Position numbers and translations under genes: made by a program. 64,000 bases of DNA from Rhynchopus sp. YZ270_cl-10 (Eukaryota > Euglenozoa > Diplonemea > Diplonemida > Diplonemidae): assembly GCA_964035575.1 (NCBI GenBank), contig OZ037905.1:211001-275000 (forward strand), written 5' to 3'. The notes beneath the pieces were generated by a model, which worked only from the letters and a program-made list of their open reading frames with translations, was not told the DNA's origin and did not search any database. The first letter of the stretch is position 1. Every line of letters starts with the position of its first letter. This document shows, piece after piece, positions 30,762 to 42,460 of the stretch.

Positions 30762-31110
30762 GTTCTGGGGGTGTAACTATGTTCTGTGGGGACAGGTGTG
30801 TGGGGAGGGCAGGAAGAAGAGGGGTGGGGTGGTGTTTGTGAAAGGAAACGAGATGTGTTGTCATTTGCAAAAACAAGAGAGATAACTCCTCACCCAGTTA
30901 GAGGTCCTCCCACCTTCCCACACCATGACGGGTTGTTGTACTTCGTGTGCAAAAGCCACTGTGGAACGGCGCGGTCTCCATTGCCAACCCACTCCCACAA
31001 CGAGAGAAATGTGCATCAATCTTCACGTATCTTCCTGCGTGGAGTCACCCAGGCAAGGTGCAGGAAAGGGAAGCAAAGTTAGATGGCACCTTTCCGTTGT
31101 GGAAATGGGT

Positions 31111-32193
31111 TCAGGGCAGGTGTGAGATGTCAACAATCTCAACACCATCATCCCATGCGTACATCACCACACCACCACAGCTGCTGATCGCAAGACCGTA
31201 AGAATCCATGTCCTCAAATTCGCGGTGCAAAAGCTTCTCAGATGATGAGATGGACCATACACAGAATGTAGTAGGGGAGTAGGCAGCAACAACGTCGTTC
31301 GACACAGCAACATCAGTCCAGTTGTTTTCTGAGACATCTTCAAATACACATTCACCTGTTTCGATGTTCCAGACACGCACACCTTTGTTGCAACACGCTG
31401 CAATGAAACGCTGGTTTGGTGACAGTGACACATAATTAACATCCAAAGGGCATGTCAGAACAAGCACCTCCACCCCTGTCGTGTAGTCCCAGATGGTGAC
31501 ATCCTTGCTGCTGTGTCCAGACATCGCCACCCTGTCGCCTGTCACAACCATGACGTACTTGCACCTCACAATATGGTCCCATTGATACACAACAACGCCT
31601 GTTGCAATGTCCCACACCTGCAAACCTTTGTTCGTGCAGCACGACAACAGCTTTGTTCCACAGGGTGACCAAGCCGTGGACGACTTCTCATCACCATCTC
31701 CAAAGGAGTGCTTCAATGCACCTGTCTTCACGTCACGAACTTCAGCACAGTTCATGTGCTTGTCGTTACATGAGATCCACTCACTGCATGGTGAGAAGGA
31801 TGGTGTAAGAGAATTCTGGCAAGGGAAGCTGCACAGACGCTCATGTGTTTCCGTGTCGAAGATGACCGTATCCTCCACACGCATCACTGCAAGGTACCTA
31901 TCACAAGGTGACAGCGTAAGCGAGTATGGGTCAGCCAAACCTTGTATCACCCCAGGAGTGATGTTGGCACCAGTGCAGTACAGCTCAACAGCACATCCCT
32001 CATCCATCTCCGTGTCGCAGATGCGCAAGTCGTCGTTGCCGATGTCGCCACCGCCTCTCATCCGCACACCAACATGCCGAGCACGTGGCACGCCAAGCTC
32101 CGCAACAAGCTTCCCCTTCACCTGTGCAAGGGTGGCGCTCCCGTCCACTTCTATCACACAGCTTGCTGACTCGAAGTGTCCTGTGATGTCCAT
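31111..32193 (-). CDS. UBL-WD40 family protein, copy 11
   Basis: An intact 360-residue copy from the ATG at 32193, very close to copies 8 and 10 over blades 1 to 5. Blade 2 b-c loop is NDKHMN, where copy 8 has INKDTQ. Blades 6-7 carry SSSEKLLHREFEDMDSYG as in copies 3 and 8. It ends HLP like copy 3, the other HLP copy. Confidence 0.88.
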   Translation of the reverse strand: MDITGHFESASCVIEVDGSATLAQVKGKLVAELGVPRARHVGVRMRGGGDIGNDDLRICDTEMDEGCAVELYCTGANITPGVIQGLADPYSLTLSPCDRYLAVMRVEDTVIFDTETHERLCSFPCQNSLTPSFSPCSEWISCNDKHMNCAEVRDVKTGALKHSFGDGDEKSSTAWSPCGTKLLSCCTNKGLQVWDIATGVVVYQWDHIVRCKYVMVVTGDRVAMSGHSSKDVTIWDYTTGVEVLVLTCPLDVNYVSLSPNQRFIAACCNKGVRVWNIETGECVFEDVSENNWTDVAVSNDVVAAYSPTTFCVWSISSSEKLLHREFEDMDSYGLAISSCGGVVMYAWDDGVEIVDISHLP

Positions 32194-33787
32194 GTTCTGG
32201 GGGTGGAACTCTGTTCTGTTGGTTGTGGGAAGGGGTCAGTGAAATTGGAGGATGTTCGCGAGGTTTTGCAAGGTGTGAGGGGATATTATGTGAAGTCATT
32301 TTGTTTCATTTTATATTTGAAGGGCACTTGCGCTTCTTGAGTCCGAAAACAAAAACAAATAAAAAACACTGAAAGATATAACGGTTCTGTGATACGAGCA
32401 GAACCACGTGGACCTTTAGCAGCCTTGTTTGCGGAAGGCTACTTTCCGACACCAAGTATGAGAGGGTCATGCTACTACAGCACACACATTGGGCTATATT
32501 CTAAGCATCACCCCTACTAGTCATCAAACACACACACACTACCTCAGCATTCTGCGTAAGATCGACTTATCCACGCCACTCTGTTCCAACGATCGTTGTG
32601 ACAACCACACACGTTGCTTGGACTGAGCTTAAACAGCACCTTCCAACAGACACATGTACCTGGGTACATGAGGTGTAGCACGACTGGTGGTCGAAGTGGT
32701 GCTTCGAAGCCCTCAGGTGTCACAACGAATGACATTGGAAGAAAGGGGCAAAAAATAAAACTGCATTGCCTTTTAGGTCTCTCATTGCAAACGGAACAAA
32801 AAAAAGTAAGTAATCGAGTGGAAAGTGCCCTCCTTGGCAGAGTCAAAACCCCAATGGTCCATTTTGGAGTCCTCTTCTAGATTGAACCTGAACCTGTGAT
32901 AAAAATGCGGCTATTGCGAATTGTGAATGTCATTTTGGGGAAACGTTACATCCCTTTGGGTAGTGCCCAGCACAACTATGTGGTGGCTGGCGAAATGCAT
33001 GGTAGTGAAAATGCTATACACAGTGCACAAAGAGGTGAAGCAAATGCACACAAAAAAGAGTAGCTGAAACGTGCCAAAAAACGCAGCTCGGTCGAGCTCA
33101 TGCAAAAAAAAAAGTAACAAAATGAAAGATGAGTGATGGGAACGGGCCGTGAAGAATAAAAAGAGAAAAAAAATACACCAAGGCGGGGCAAGCAAAACAA
33201 AGAGACACAAATGCGAAGTTGTAACAATGTTAGTCATGAAAATTGAAGAAAAACATATAGAAAACGAACACGGGTGGGGCTGGGGTGGGGTGTGGTGACG
33301 TACCCAAGTCACCCTGCTGAGTCGCCTCATATCGTCAATAACAGTATGATTCTTAGCCCAGTGTGGTTATTAAAATCCGCCTGGGCGCTGGGACCCGGGC
33401 CAAAATTGGGATCGTCAGGGGCTTGCTTGATGTCTAGTTCGTGGGAAAATTGCCGTTATTATTTTTTAAATAAACTACCACCCCCAACGTACGGCGAACA
33501 AAAATACGCAAAATAATAATCGAAAAAACTGTTGGACCGCACAACACGGAACAATCCCAATTTCAGTACGGTCCAGCAACAATGCTGCAGCCCATTCCCT
33601 ATGATTCGGTTGATTTTCGTGCGCACACAATAAAACACAACCTCGGACCCCACATAGGCACCTTTAACCCCTTGCACGCCAGTTTGAAAAAAAAGCGTCC
33701 GTTTTGATAACGTTGAGAATAATGAGCTCGAAAAAAAGATCGGGTCTTTTGTGCGCTCACAGCCGGAAAACAAAAAGGTGAAAAAAA

Positions 33788-33950
33788 AAAATGTGTTAAA
33801 CTGAAGTACGGTTGTGGTTAATTGAGTACTCAAAGAAACAAGCACGCTTCTGTATTTCTTTCAATCCGTTTTTTTCTTTTTGTTTGCCCGCAGCGCTGCC
33901 CCCAATCTTTTTAGAATTTTTTGACAACAAGTTGTTTTATCAAACAAAAG
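33788..33950 (+). repeat. SINE-like dispersed repeat, copy 2 of 3
   Basis: Matches 4452-4610 over about 160 bp, including ATGTGTTAAA near the 5' end, CAGCGCTGCC and the 3' hairpin followed by TTTTATCAAA. No target duplication was noticed. Confidence 0.6.
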
Positions 33951-34375
33951 CGACAAAACACTGATCAGAAGCTATCACACAGTGCTCAGTCACTTTCCAA
34001 CAAAAAAAAACACACCCACGCTAAGTGCTGCAGATCCCTGCATCTGATGTGAGAAGGACCTGCGAAGGGAGAGAGAGGGGGTATTTTTAGAATAAAAGAA
34101 ATAAATTTCATTTTATTTTAAAATAAAAAGGCACTCCGTATCCGCGTCAATCTTCAAAAATCAAAAAAAAAATACACAAAATTAGGAAAAAGGTATTTCA
34201 TATGCATTCAATAAAATTTGATAGCATAGGAGGAGGGGATCAACAAAAATGATCCCAACTTTTTTTTTTCCCCACTACAAAAATCACGCAGGAAAAAAAA
34301 AAGGGAAAAAGACGGGTTATAACTTATATGAGTAGAATGGGCAGGCATTACAAGTTTATTGCCAATTATCACCTA

Positions 34376-34474
34376 CCGTATTCGTAAAAATGTTCGACCG
34401 TAAAAAAGGACGAACTTCCAGAAAAATCGGAAAAGGACGAACTTTATCACGGTCGAACATATTTACGAAGACGG
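34376..34474. mobile_element. 99-bp TA-flanked MITE, copy 1 of 2
   Basis: A near-perfect hairpin: left end CCGTATTCGTAAAAATGTTC, right end complementary to CCGTCTTCGTAAATATGTTC, with TA directly outside both ends (34374-34375, 34475-34476). The same 99-bp element occurs at 43575-43673 in another context. Confidence 0.85.
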
Positions 34475-35284
34475 TATATGGGATGACGGTATTTTTTTTT
34501 TTTTTGTTGAAAAATTGACCACGTGTAGACACCACCCTGTGTGAACCCCACGCTTTTTTTGGATCGGAAAAAAAAAAAAGGGAGAGAATAAAACGACTAA
34601 ACTAAACCAGAAACATAAACAAAGTGTTGCATCCACTTCCAAATAAATGAACATGAACGTTTGTGTGAGACGCTCTCGCGCGAGGGGCCTGCACCTTTGT
34701 GTTAAGGTGAGGCCTGTTTCCGTGGCGCACGTAGACACAAGAAGAGTGGGAAAGAAGGGGAAAATGTATAAAAAAACCACATACAAAGAGGGAAAAAGTG
34801 TGATGCAAAAAAAAAACACACAAAATTGGGTACAAAATTTGGCAATGAATGGAATGGGCTGGGTGAGGGGGGAAAGAGAACCGTTCTGCAATTCAACTCT
34901 TCTCATTTCAGCGGTATTTTAGATAAAAACGGTTGTCGTTTTTTTGTCGTCTCTCGTTTGACACTCTCTTTCTCCCGCAGATGAGTTGAACGCAGAACCC
35001 AATGCCTTCCCATATGCTTCCCCAAAGCAATCGCTGTGTTGATTGTTTTGTAGTTGACATCGATGGTCGACCCGTGTTGCGCATGGTATACGCGTAGACG
35101 CTTTCGGCACCAATGAAGGAACCTACTCACAGGGTGCCATTACCATCGTTGATAGAGCACAGGTCTTGATGTAAGATGTTTGACCCATACTGCAACCATC
35201 GTTGATAGAGTGGTCTTGACGATGCCTCTGTTCTCAATGAAGGAAAGCCATCCCAAAAAAAATGAAAAAAAAAAAATGTGTATC

Positions 35285-35713
35285 ATGGATGTCCAAAGTA
35301 CTTGAAGTATATCAAGTACTTGATCCCCAAAAAAACCCAATACTTGATACTTCAAGTACTTGACACCCTATTTTTTTTTCTAGTACTTTTTTACTTGTTC
35401 TCCCTCTGTCAAGTACTTTTTTCACAAAAAAAACATCAAGTACTTGATCAAGTACAAAAAAAAAGTGGGTACTTGATCAAGTACTTGACGTTTTTTTTTG
35501 GGAAAACAAGTACTTGACAGACGCTGCCAGAGGGTAAAAAAGTAAAAAAGTACGAGAAAAAAAAATAGGGTATCAAGTACTTGATTTATGTCAAGTACTT
35601 GATCAATCTTCAAGTACTTGACTGTCATTTTGAGAGGAAAAAAAAGGGGGGTCAAGTACTTCAAGTACCATAAAAAATCCGAAAAAAGTACTTCAAGTAC
35701 TTTGGACATCCAT
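35285..35713. mobile_element. 429-bp TIR element made of AAGTACTTG palindromes
   Basis: Terminal inverted repeats of about 25 bp begin ATGGATGTCCAAAGTACTTG at both ends. The flanks TGTGTATC (35277-35284) and GGTGTATC (35714-35721) are an 8-bp direct duplication with one mismatch, the size made by hAT-type transposases. The whole interior is repeats of the palindrome CAAGTACTTG, in both strands alike, separated by A/T runs. No coding capacity. Confidence 0.75.
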
Positions 35714-35721
35714 GGTGTATC

Positions 35722-36104
35722 ATTGCCCCGACAAAAAAAAAGGGGGGGAAAGTTTATAAGATGACCCTAATCCTCTCTGTGCTTAGGCACCTTATACTAT
35801 AAAAAAACAACAGTCCTCTTCACCCCCCTGTACCCCCTCAACAAAAGGCTTTCTGAGTGGGATGGATCGCACCCTTGCTAGGTCGGGTGGAGCACAAAAC
35901 AACCAAGAGTTGGGCAGGGATAAGACGGGCCACGGAACAACATATCCACGTGAATTGGGCGCACACACACACCCCCCTAAGAGGAAGAATAGTGGGCGTT
36001 CTTCTTCTTCAGGCGTTTTTTTTTTTTTGCAGATTTTGAGCAAACTCGAGAGCAAAAAGCCTCCAGCTATGAGGTTGGGTTTATAATAAAAAAACTCCCA
36101 AAGC
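35722..36104. other. Spacer downstream of the kinase gene
   Basis: Holds a copy of the dispersed hairpin repeat at 35752-35792 and otherwise nothing recognised. Confidence 0.5.
35752..35792 (+). repeat. Dispersed hairpin repeat (TTTATAAGATGA family)
   Basis: One of six copies: 35752-35792, 41251-41287, 41816-41852, 50548-50586, 61496-61537 and 63861-63905. Each has ATAAGATGA or close to it, then a small stem CTAAG...CTTAG around CTCTC, then TCACC. The stem is kept in part where bases differ. Identity is unknown. Confidence 0.6.
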
Positions 36105-37430
36105 TCATTTCCTCCCCCTTGCCTGTCCTGCAATGCGTTGCCCAAGCCCACCAAGACCTGCCCCTGCCGCTCCACCCAGCTGTGGTGTACCTGCCGCCGC
36201 TGCAGGCACCGCTGGGAGGTTGCCTGCAGCAGGCTTTTTGTGGCTGCGCATGGAAGGAGCACGACGGATCTCACGGTTGGTCACAAATTTGTATTGTTGC
36301 AGGTCTTTCGCCGTGGGGCGTCCCTCAGGGTTGCGCGTAAAGCAGGCGAGCAGGAATACCGACGCATCTTCGTCAAAAAGCGACGACGTTTCGTCTGGCA
36401 GGAGCGGCCCAAAGTCTTCATTGCTGCCGAGCCGGAACATAAATGAATGTGGGATAAATGGCTGCTCCTCTGTAAATGTGTACGGCACGTCCCCTGTTAT
36501 CATATGCGACACAATGATCCCCAACGACCATACATCCGACGCACAGTGCACCGCACCCCTGCACGCCTCGGGCGCCATGTACAGCGGTGTGCCGATGATC
36601 TCGCTGTCCATCTTGGAGAGACGTTTGGCGGCTCCAAAGTCTGCCAGCTTGCACTGCCCGCTGGGTGTCATGAGGAGGTTGGCAGGCTTGAGATCACGGT
36701 GCACAATGTCATGCGAATGCAGGCACACAAGCCCTCCAATAATATCCCTTGAGTAGCGCCGTATGGCAGGAGCAGGGAGGTTTGTGAACTGCGCCATGAC
36801 AGACTCAAGGGTACCCCCGGAGACGTACTCGAGAACGAGAAAGGCGTGCCCATTCGTGACAATGCAGGCAAGATAGTTGACAATCGACTCATGGTTGAAG
36901 TGCTTCAGGATGTTCACCTCCTTCACAAGCTGGTCGATGTGGCGCTGGAGCGACTCGTTGTGCCGCAGAATCTGCTTCTTCTGCGACTGCCGCCTCAGCG
37001 AACCGCGCACTGCATCTGCACCGTTCGGGTTCATATTAGAAGGCACACTAGGCAGGGGGATTGTCTTGATGGCTACAAAGGCGCCATCCTGCGCCATCCC
37101 GAGCCACACATTACCGAAGGATCCCACCCCAAGCGACGTTGTCGACCGATGCCACACACGACCATGGCGGTCCACAAGCTTCTTTGGCAGCTCCGAGGAA
37201 GGCTTTTCAGCGACAATCACCTTTCCGCTGCTTGTCATGGTCGTACCCGGGGACGACGCCGTCCGTGCAACCGACTCACTAATACGCAACCGAAACTCCG
37301 ACGTCGAACCATCTTCGCTCATTGAGTTTGCAGACCGCATCGAAGCAGGGTCGACAGGTGTGTCATCATCGCTTGAGTCCTCTGCGGCAATCGGTTGTCT
37401 TCTCTGCACTGCGGCCATGGTTACTGGCAT
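36105..37430 (-). CDS. STE-type (MAP3K-like) protein kinase
   Basis: A 441-residue, single-exon kinase. I use the ATG at 37430; the next in-frame ATG is at 37418 and sits 5 nt after a CAG, so that start is equally possible. The N-terminal 95 residues are Ser/Asp rich. The catalytic domain (about 95-390) has the glycine loop GVGSFGNV, VAIK (K122), a 45-residue insert with RGSLRRQSQKKQ, helix C E171, HRDLKPANLL (D246), DFGAAK (D264), GTPLYMAPE (E288) and DVWSLGI. All catalytic residues are present. HRDLKPAN with GTPLYMAPE fits the STE11/MAP3K group, which phosphorylate MAP2Ks in stress and mating-type cascades. The C-terminus is Ala/Gly/Pro rich. Confidence 0.9.
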   Translation of the reverse strand: MPVTMAAVQRRQPIAAEDSSDDDTPVDPASMRSANSMSEDGSTSEFRLRISESVARTASSPGTTMTSSGKVIVAEKPSSELPKKLVDRHGRVWHRSTTSLGVGSFGNVWLGMAQDGAFVAIKTIPLPSVPSNMNPNGADAVRGSLRRQSQKKQILRHNESLQRHIDQLVKEVNILKHFNHESIVNYLACIVTNGHAFLVLEYVSGGTLESVMAQFTNLPAPAIRRYSRDIIGGLVCLHSHDIVHRDLKPANLLMTPSGQCKLADFGAAKRLSKMDSEIIGTPLYMAPEACRGAVHCASDVWSLGIIVSHMITGDVPYTFTEEQPFIPHSFMFRLGSNEDFGPLLPDETSSLFDEDASVFLLACFTRNPEGRPTAKDLQQYKFVTNREIRRAPSMRSHKKPAAGNLPAVPAAAAGTPQLGGAAGAGLGGLGQRIAGQARGRK

Positions 37431-39006
37431 ATGGGGATGGGGATCGGAGAAAGAGGAAAGCAAAAAAGAAAATGCAACACACAGTGAGTGGGAGGGGATG
37501 TATAGAGTACAGTGTAGGGGGGAAAGGGTATTTGTTTTTTTGCTGTGTGTGGGGGAGGAAATAAGAGAGGGAGAGAGACGGCAAAGAACAAAGAGAAAAA
37601 AAAACTGTAGTTGTTGATAAGCGCCCCCGACTGACCCACATACGATGCCAGCCCCCAAAAAATCAAGTAATTGCTATCGAAAAGGGGGAAATAGTAGGAT
37701 CGGGTAGGTAAGTAAAGTTGTTTTCGTTGATTGCACAAATCCTCCTGTTTGAGGGATGATTGGCGACCGTACCGGTAATACTATTTCTCCTTTAAAGCAA
37801 GCTTCGTAGGATTAAAAAACAAAACGGGATGTGTTGTGGATATGAGGGGACTCAAGTGTCAAGACAAAGGGGTAGAGAGAGAGGACATTGATTTTTTTTT
37901 TTTTTATTCGAAGATTTTTTTGGGTGTATTTTTTTTAAATTTTTTGTGCTATTTTTTTTATTTTTTTATAATTTTTTTTATAATTTTATAATTATCTGCT
38001 GTTTTTGGCAAAAAGAGAGAAAAGGGATTAGTAAAAAGAAAACAACGGGCGATGGGGGAGAGACAGAAATAAAAAAGGGATTGACACACGTTCGTTTTCT
38101 TAAAAGGTTGAGGAACCAAAGGGCAACGAAGTTACCGCTTGTTGGTGTCACTAACCTACCCGTGTATTTCTTCCCTCTTCGACTTTCCGCGTCTTCCCTC
38201 TCGTTTGTTCCTTTGCTTTCTTTTCTATTTAATTACTCGCTTCTTTTTTTTTTTTTGATTTGGGTTATTTTTTCAGTTTTTTAAAAGTATTTTTGTGTTT
38301 GGTTTTGTTTTTTTTGCTTTTTTTGTTTGCTTTTGTTTTTGGTTTTGTTTTTTTTTGCTTTCTTCCGATATTTTTTCCATCACTTTGAACCTACAAAAGA
38401 AGGACTCCTTGTTCTGTGCTCAATGACTGGAGGAGTCCCCTATTGTGGTAAGGAAGTTTTTGTTGTTTTCGCGTTTTGTCTTTTTTGTATTTTTTTTTTG
38501 TTTTTTGTTTTTTTTGTTTTGTTGTGTTTTTTTTTTTTTTTGGTTTATTTTGCTGTTGTATTTTATTATTCACTAATTGGATTGTTGCAATGGTGTGGTA
38601 GTTGCCACCTGTCGTCAATCTTCACCTTCTCATTTACATCTCTACCGGTATACTTTTTTTTTGGTTTTCGTTTTTTGATCATTATTTTTTGCACAATGTT
38701 TGAATAAACGATTGCCCGCCCCCGAGATATTTTCCCCCACCCTTGCGCCTCAACCCTTCGAGACTGCATATTATATACCCTTTCCCACCTATCCTATCCA
38801 CTGCTCATATGAAACTGTCTTTTTTTTCAATGAACAAACTGGTGTGGCCCGCCCCAAAATAAAGTCAAAAAAATGTACTTCTAATGTACTTCTAATGTAT
38901 GGTAAAAAAAGGGGGGTAAAAAATTTTATTGCCCTGGTGAAAATTTTTTGCACTCTATTATGTACCCTCCACCCCCACTTTATACAACTCTACTCACTTT
39001 ATGGTC

Positions 39007-39124
39007 ACTCCATAAAGTAAATTTTTACTCCATAAAGTGATTTTTTACTCCATAAAGTGATTTTTTACTCCATAAAGTGGTTTTTTTACTCCATAAAGTG
39101 ATTTTTTCACTCCATAAAGTGACC
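39007..39124 (+). repeat. Tandem repeat, unit about 20 bp, six units
   Basis: Units of ACTCCATAAAGTGATTTTTT with small changes. The core CCATAAAGTGA occurs again at about 39825-39870. Confidence 0.85.
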
Positions 39125-39308
39125 CATTTCCAGCTATTGTGCCCCATAGAAAGGGACTCTGCAAATTTTTTTTTTCGCCTATATAGGGCTAATTTCGACG
39201 ATTTGAGGCCATTAAAACCAGAATTTGACACTTTTGAGGCTCTGTGGGGGTCTAAAATGCGGTTTTGCGTTTCCAAAAAAATTTCCCCCATATACAATGC
39301 TGTGGTGC

Positions 39309-39400
39309 AAATAATTTCACTCTCGAATCGGTGAGTGCTCTTCGAGTGCCCGAAGGGCACGAGAGGGGGCACAACGGATTATCGAGTGAAATTTTGGCCC
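39309..39400. repeat. Foldback hairpin element, copy 1
   Basis: Inverted arms around AATTTCACTCTCGAATCGGT and its partner near the other end, with an inner GAGTGCCCGAAGGGCAC. A second copy lies at 39949-40043. Confidence 0.6.
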
Positions 39401-39948
39401 AATTTGGGGTTACTATTGTGGTTTGTGGGGGTGTATTTTACTTGAGGCTTGATTTCCCCTATCTCGACCCAATAAATAACGCCACCTATACCATTTCCCC
39501 AGAGAAAATGCGAAAAAATCACACACCACAACACAAAAAATGTTCCCGAAGAGGAAGAACGACCCGATGTGAGCATAATTTTTCTGTTTGAGTTCGGGTT
39601 GTATCCCGTTCAGTACTCCCCCTGGGATGCTACTACTATGCTGCGGTAAACTGAGCATTGCTGGGTTGCTTTTGCAGTGACACCCCCGGAATTTCACTTT
39701 TTTTCTGATTTTTTTACACTTCGCCCCCGATGTTACACTCCCATCCCCTCCTGTCACCCTTTTTTTGCCTGTTTGTGGTGTTTTTCAGTCAGAAAAACAC
39801 AAAAAACCCCTGTTTTTGGGCCACAAAGTGAAAATACACCCCATAAAGTGAAGATACACCCCATAAAGCCACTTTATTTAACTCCAAAAATCAAGAGTGC
39901 TCAAAATTTTCACCACGGGCAATAAAACTACCTTATCAACTCCAAATT

Positions 39949-40043
39949 GGGCCATAATTTCACTCTCGAATCGGTTCGTGCCCCTCTCGTGCCCTTCGGG
40001 CACTCGAGGAGCACTCACCGATTCTCGAGTGAAATTATGACCC
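39949..40043. repeat. Foldback hairpin element, copy 2
   Basis: GGGCCATAATTTCACTCTCG at the left and its near-perfect reverse complement at the right, with the loop GTGCCCTTCGGGCAC. The same family as 39309-39400, with the inner part in the opposite order. Confidence 0.65.
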
Positions 40044-42347
40044 ATTATTTGTTGTTAATAAATAGCTATTTTCCCACCCATACTGACGTAGTCAGTGTGC
40101 ACAATAAAAGGGTACCGAGCTTCCCCCCGCAAAAAGCGGTCGCTGCGCGCGCTTCGCGCGCGCGACTCCCTGCTAGTGCAAGAAGGTGAGGCTCTCTTCT
40201 CACCTCTGATGCACAAAATCGTGAAAGGCGGGTGGGGACGGTGAACCACAAGCTGTAGTGGGTGTCAGCCTTCTTATCAGTAACCTCAGTGCATCTATAA
40301 AAAAGAAGAGGCGGTCATGGCATCCAAAGGTTCCAGGCGAAGCCACGGTACGCAACATTTCTGAAAAATGTTGCCATAAAATGGCGCTGTCGTTCGTAAT
40401 TAACGTCACTTTCCGTAAATTTTACGTATTTCGCTAAAAACGAAAGCTTCTGGCGAAGCCACGGTACGCAACATTTCAAAAAAATATGCGCTTAAAATTG
40501 AACATTTTGCAGCCAAACTATGACGTGGGAAGAGTGCAAGCTTGCGCCGCAGGCGCACGGTACGCTACTTTTCTTCTTTTTCGCTATGCCGCATGCTTCC
40601 TTTTACAGTAAAATAAAAGAAAATTGTCATCTGAAAATAGAGTTCTGTGGGGGGCAAGGTGAGGGGTGAGGGGTGGGGCTCCGCACCAAACCTGAAAATA
40701 GCCTGTAAAACTGATGCATGCATTTTAGGTCCAAAATACTCATTTCTCAGCGCAAAGTGACCCCATCACAATACGCACGGACTCCGGAGAATCGGGAAAA
40801 AAATTTTTTCCTTTCGATTTTTTGTGGGCAAAAATTGGCAAAAAAAATTTTCGCCCCCCCCGGACCCCCCAAAAAAAGTCACCTATAAAAAAAAGTTTTT
40901 TTCCCTTAATCACGCCTAAAATAAAGTCAAAAAAATGTACTTCTAATGTACTTCTAATGTACCCCAAAAACCGGGTTTCGGGCCACACCACAAACACTTT
41001 CACCTACCTTAAAAAACAGCAACTCGTAGACAACACGAAATAGTATTTAAAAAAAAAATGAAAAAAAAAAAATGGACACCGCTTGAATCCCCATTGTCCC
41101 CATAATACCCCACCCACAAAATCTAAAACACCACCAGCACACAACAACTTTTCACAAAGAGACTTGTGGAAATGTCTAACAAAAAAAAAAGCCTCACAGT
41201 TCCTTGTGCAGATCTAAGACAGAACAGAATACGGACCAAAACAAAGAAAAGTTTATAAGATGACCCTAAGCCTCTCGTGCGTCACCTAATCAAAAAAAAA
41301 AAAAAAAGGGAAATTTAAAAAAATGGGGAGTGTCCCAGGGAGGAGACGGCCTCTCTGGGGAGGGGGGCAAAACAACAGCGTGGGGAAGTGACCACTGGGA
41401 CACCCCCACTCCTTTTGCGCACAGCGTGGAGGTTAGCCTGACACAAAAAAAAATGGTAGTTTGTTGATACAGGAAGCCTCATACTGACCCACTGTACGAT
41501 GCCAGTCATCGAGATGAAAATTTTTTGACTTGAAATACAAATCACTCTCTCGTGAACAGTGTACCTTTTGGTACAAATCGGACCCAGGGTGGACACCCAA
41601 TCAATGCAATGTTCCATCCATTTTCGAGGTTGATATCTTGGTAATAAACTAAACTAACATTATGCCACTTTGATTTGTCCTCACTAATCTACTGCTGAGT
41701 CTTTTTTTTTTCGTTGACCCGCAGCAGGAAGGAAAAAAAGCGTGAGGACAAAATTTCCGTTGGCTAATCAAATCTATGTCCTTTCACCAGTTGCAGTACA
41801 CCAAAAAAAAAAAATGGTTTATAAGATGAACCTAAGCTCGTACTTGGTCACCTTGAGTCACAAAACGCGCAAACCAAATGGGTACGCAAAATAACATAAC
41901 ACTGTTACATGCCAGAAAACGTTGCGTTCAACAACACCCTATTGTGACTTCGTACTCTTTTCGTGTTGCTACTACCTTTTACACAATGGAGAGAAAGGTT
42001 TATATTCATATACTTTCAGCTCACAGAATTGAAAGTATTTGAGAGGGTCAACACATAAAGGTTGAAAAGACGAACGAATCGCGCGAGAGACAGGGCAAAA
42101 CACCGTACATTGGACTCAAGTACAATGGACGTACACGGACTCAAGGCACAGGCTCTCCGCGGGTTTTGCTAACCCCAGAGCGCCACTGCATTGACACAAA
42201 GAAAAAAAGGTCCACTACATACATGGGGTGGCTGAAGGGGGGTGATTCGCACTTCTTTGCGTGCTTTGTGCACCCCCTCCCATTCAGCCACCGTTACAGG
42301 TTAATTTTTATTCAAAAAAACCAAATAGAGAAGTTGAAAGTGCAAAC

Positions 42348-42460
42348 TGCTACTCAAAAAGAAACAAGCGAGCTTCTGTCCTTTTCAATCCGTTTTGTTT
42401 GCTCTGCAGCGCTGCCTCCAATCTTTTTAGAATTGACAACAAGTTGTTTTATCAAAAAAA
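42348..42460 (+). mobile_element. SINE-like retroposon, copy 3, with a 25-bp target duplication
   Basis: The 25-bp sequence beginning AAATAGAGAAGTTGAAAG occurs at 42323-42347 and again at 42461-42485, directly flanking a 113-bp piece that matches the 3' two thirds of 4452-4610 and ends in an A run. Long target duplications, an A-rich tail and 5' truncation are the marks of LINE-driven retroposition. Confidence 0.8.

Larger units (their letters stand above)
28146..32340 (-). repeat. UBL-WD40 gene cluster 3 (copies 9-11)
   Basis: Three copies in regular tandem, start to start 1433 and 1432 bp. The approximately 350-bp type-A spacers (29329-29679 and 30762-31110) are nearly identical: G-rich 5' flank, then GATAACTCCTCACCCAGTTA, then TTCCTGCGTGGAGTTACCCA and the 3' flank. 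Copy 11 has the type-B flank instead, so it is the upstream edge of the array. Confidence 0.85.
32194..35284. other. Gene-poor spacer upstream of copy 11
   Basis: No gene supported over 3 kb. 32228-33458 is the paralogue of the copy 8 upstream spacer (24374-24804 plus 25646-25851), with the empty sites for two TIR elements and some extra blocks. A SINE-like repeat lies at 33788-33950 and a 99-bp MITE at 34376-34474. The rest is A/T-run-rich with nothing I recognise. Confidence 0.7.

Noticed and set aside
39007-39124. A CRISPR array
   Set aside because: The units are contiguous 20-mers without spacers and the genome is eukaryotic.
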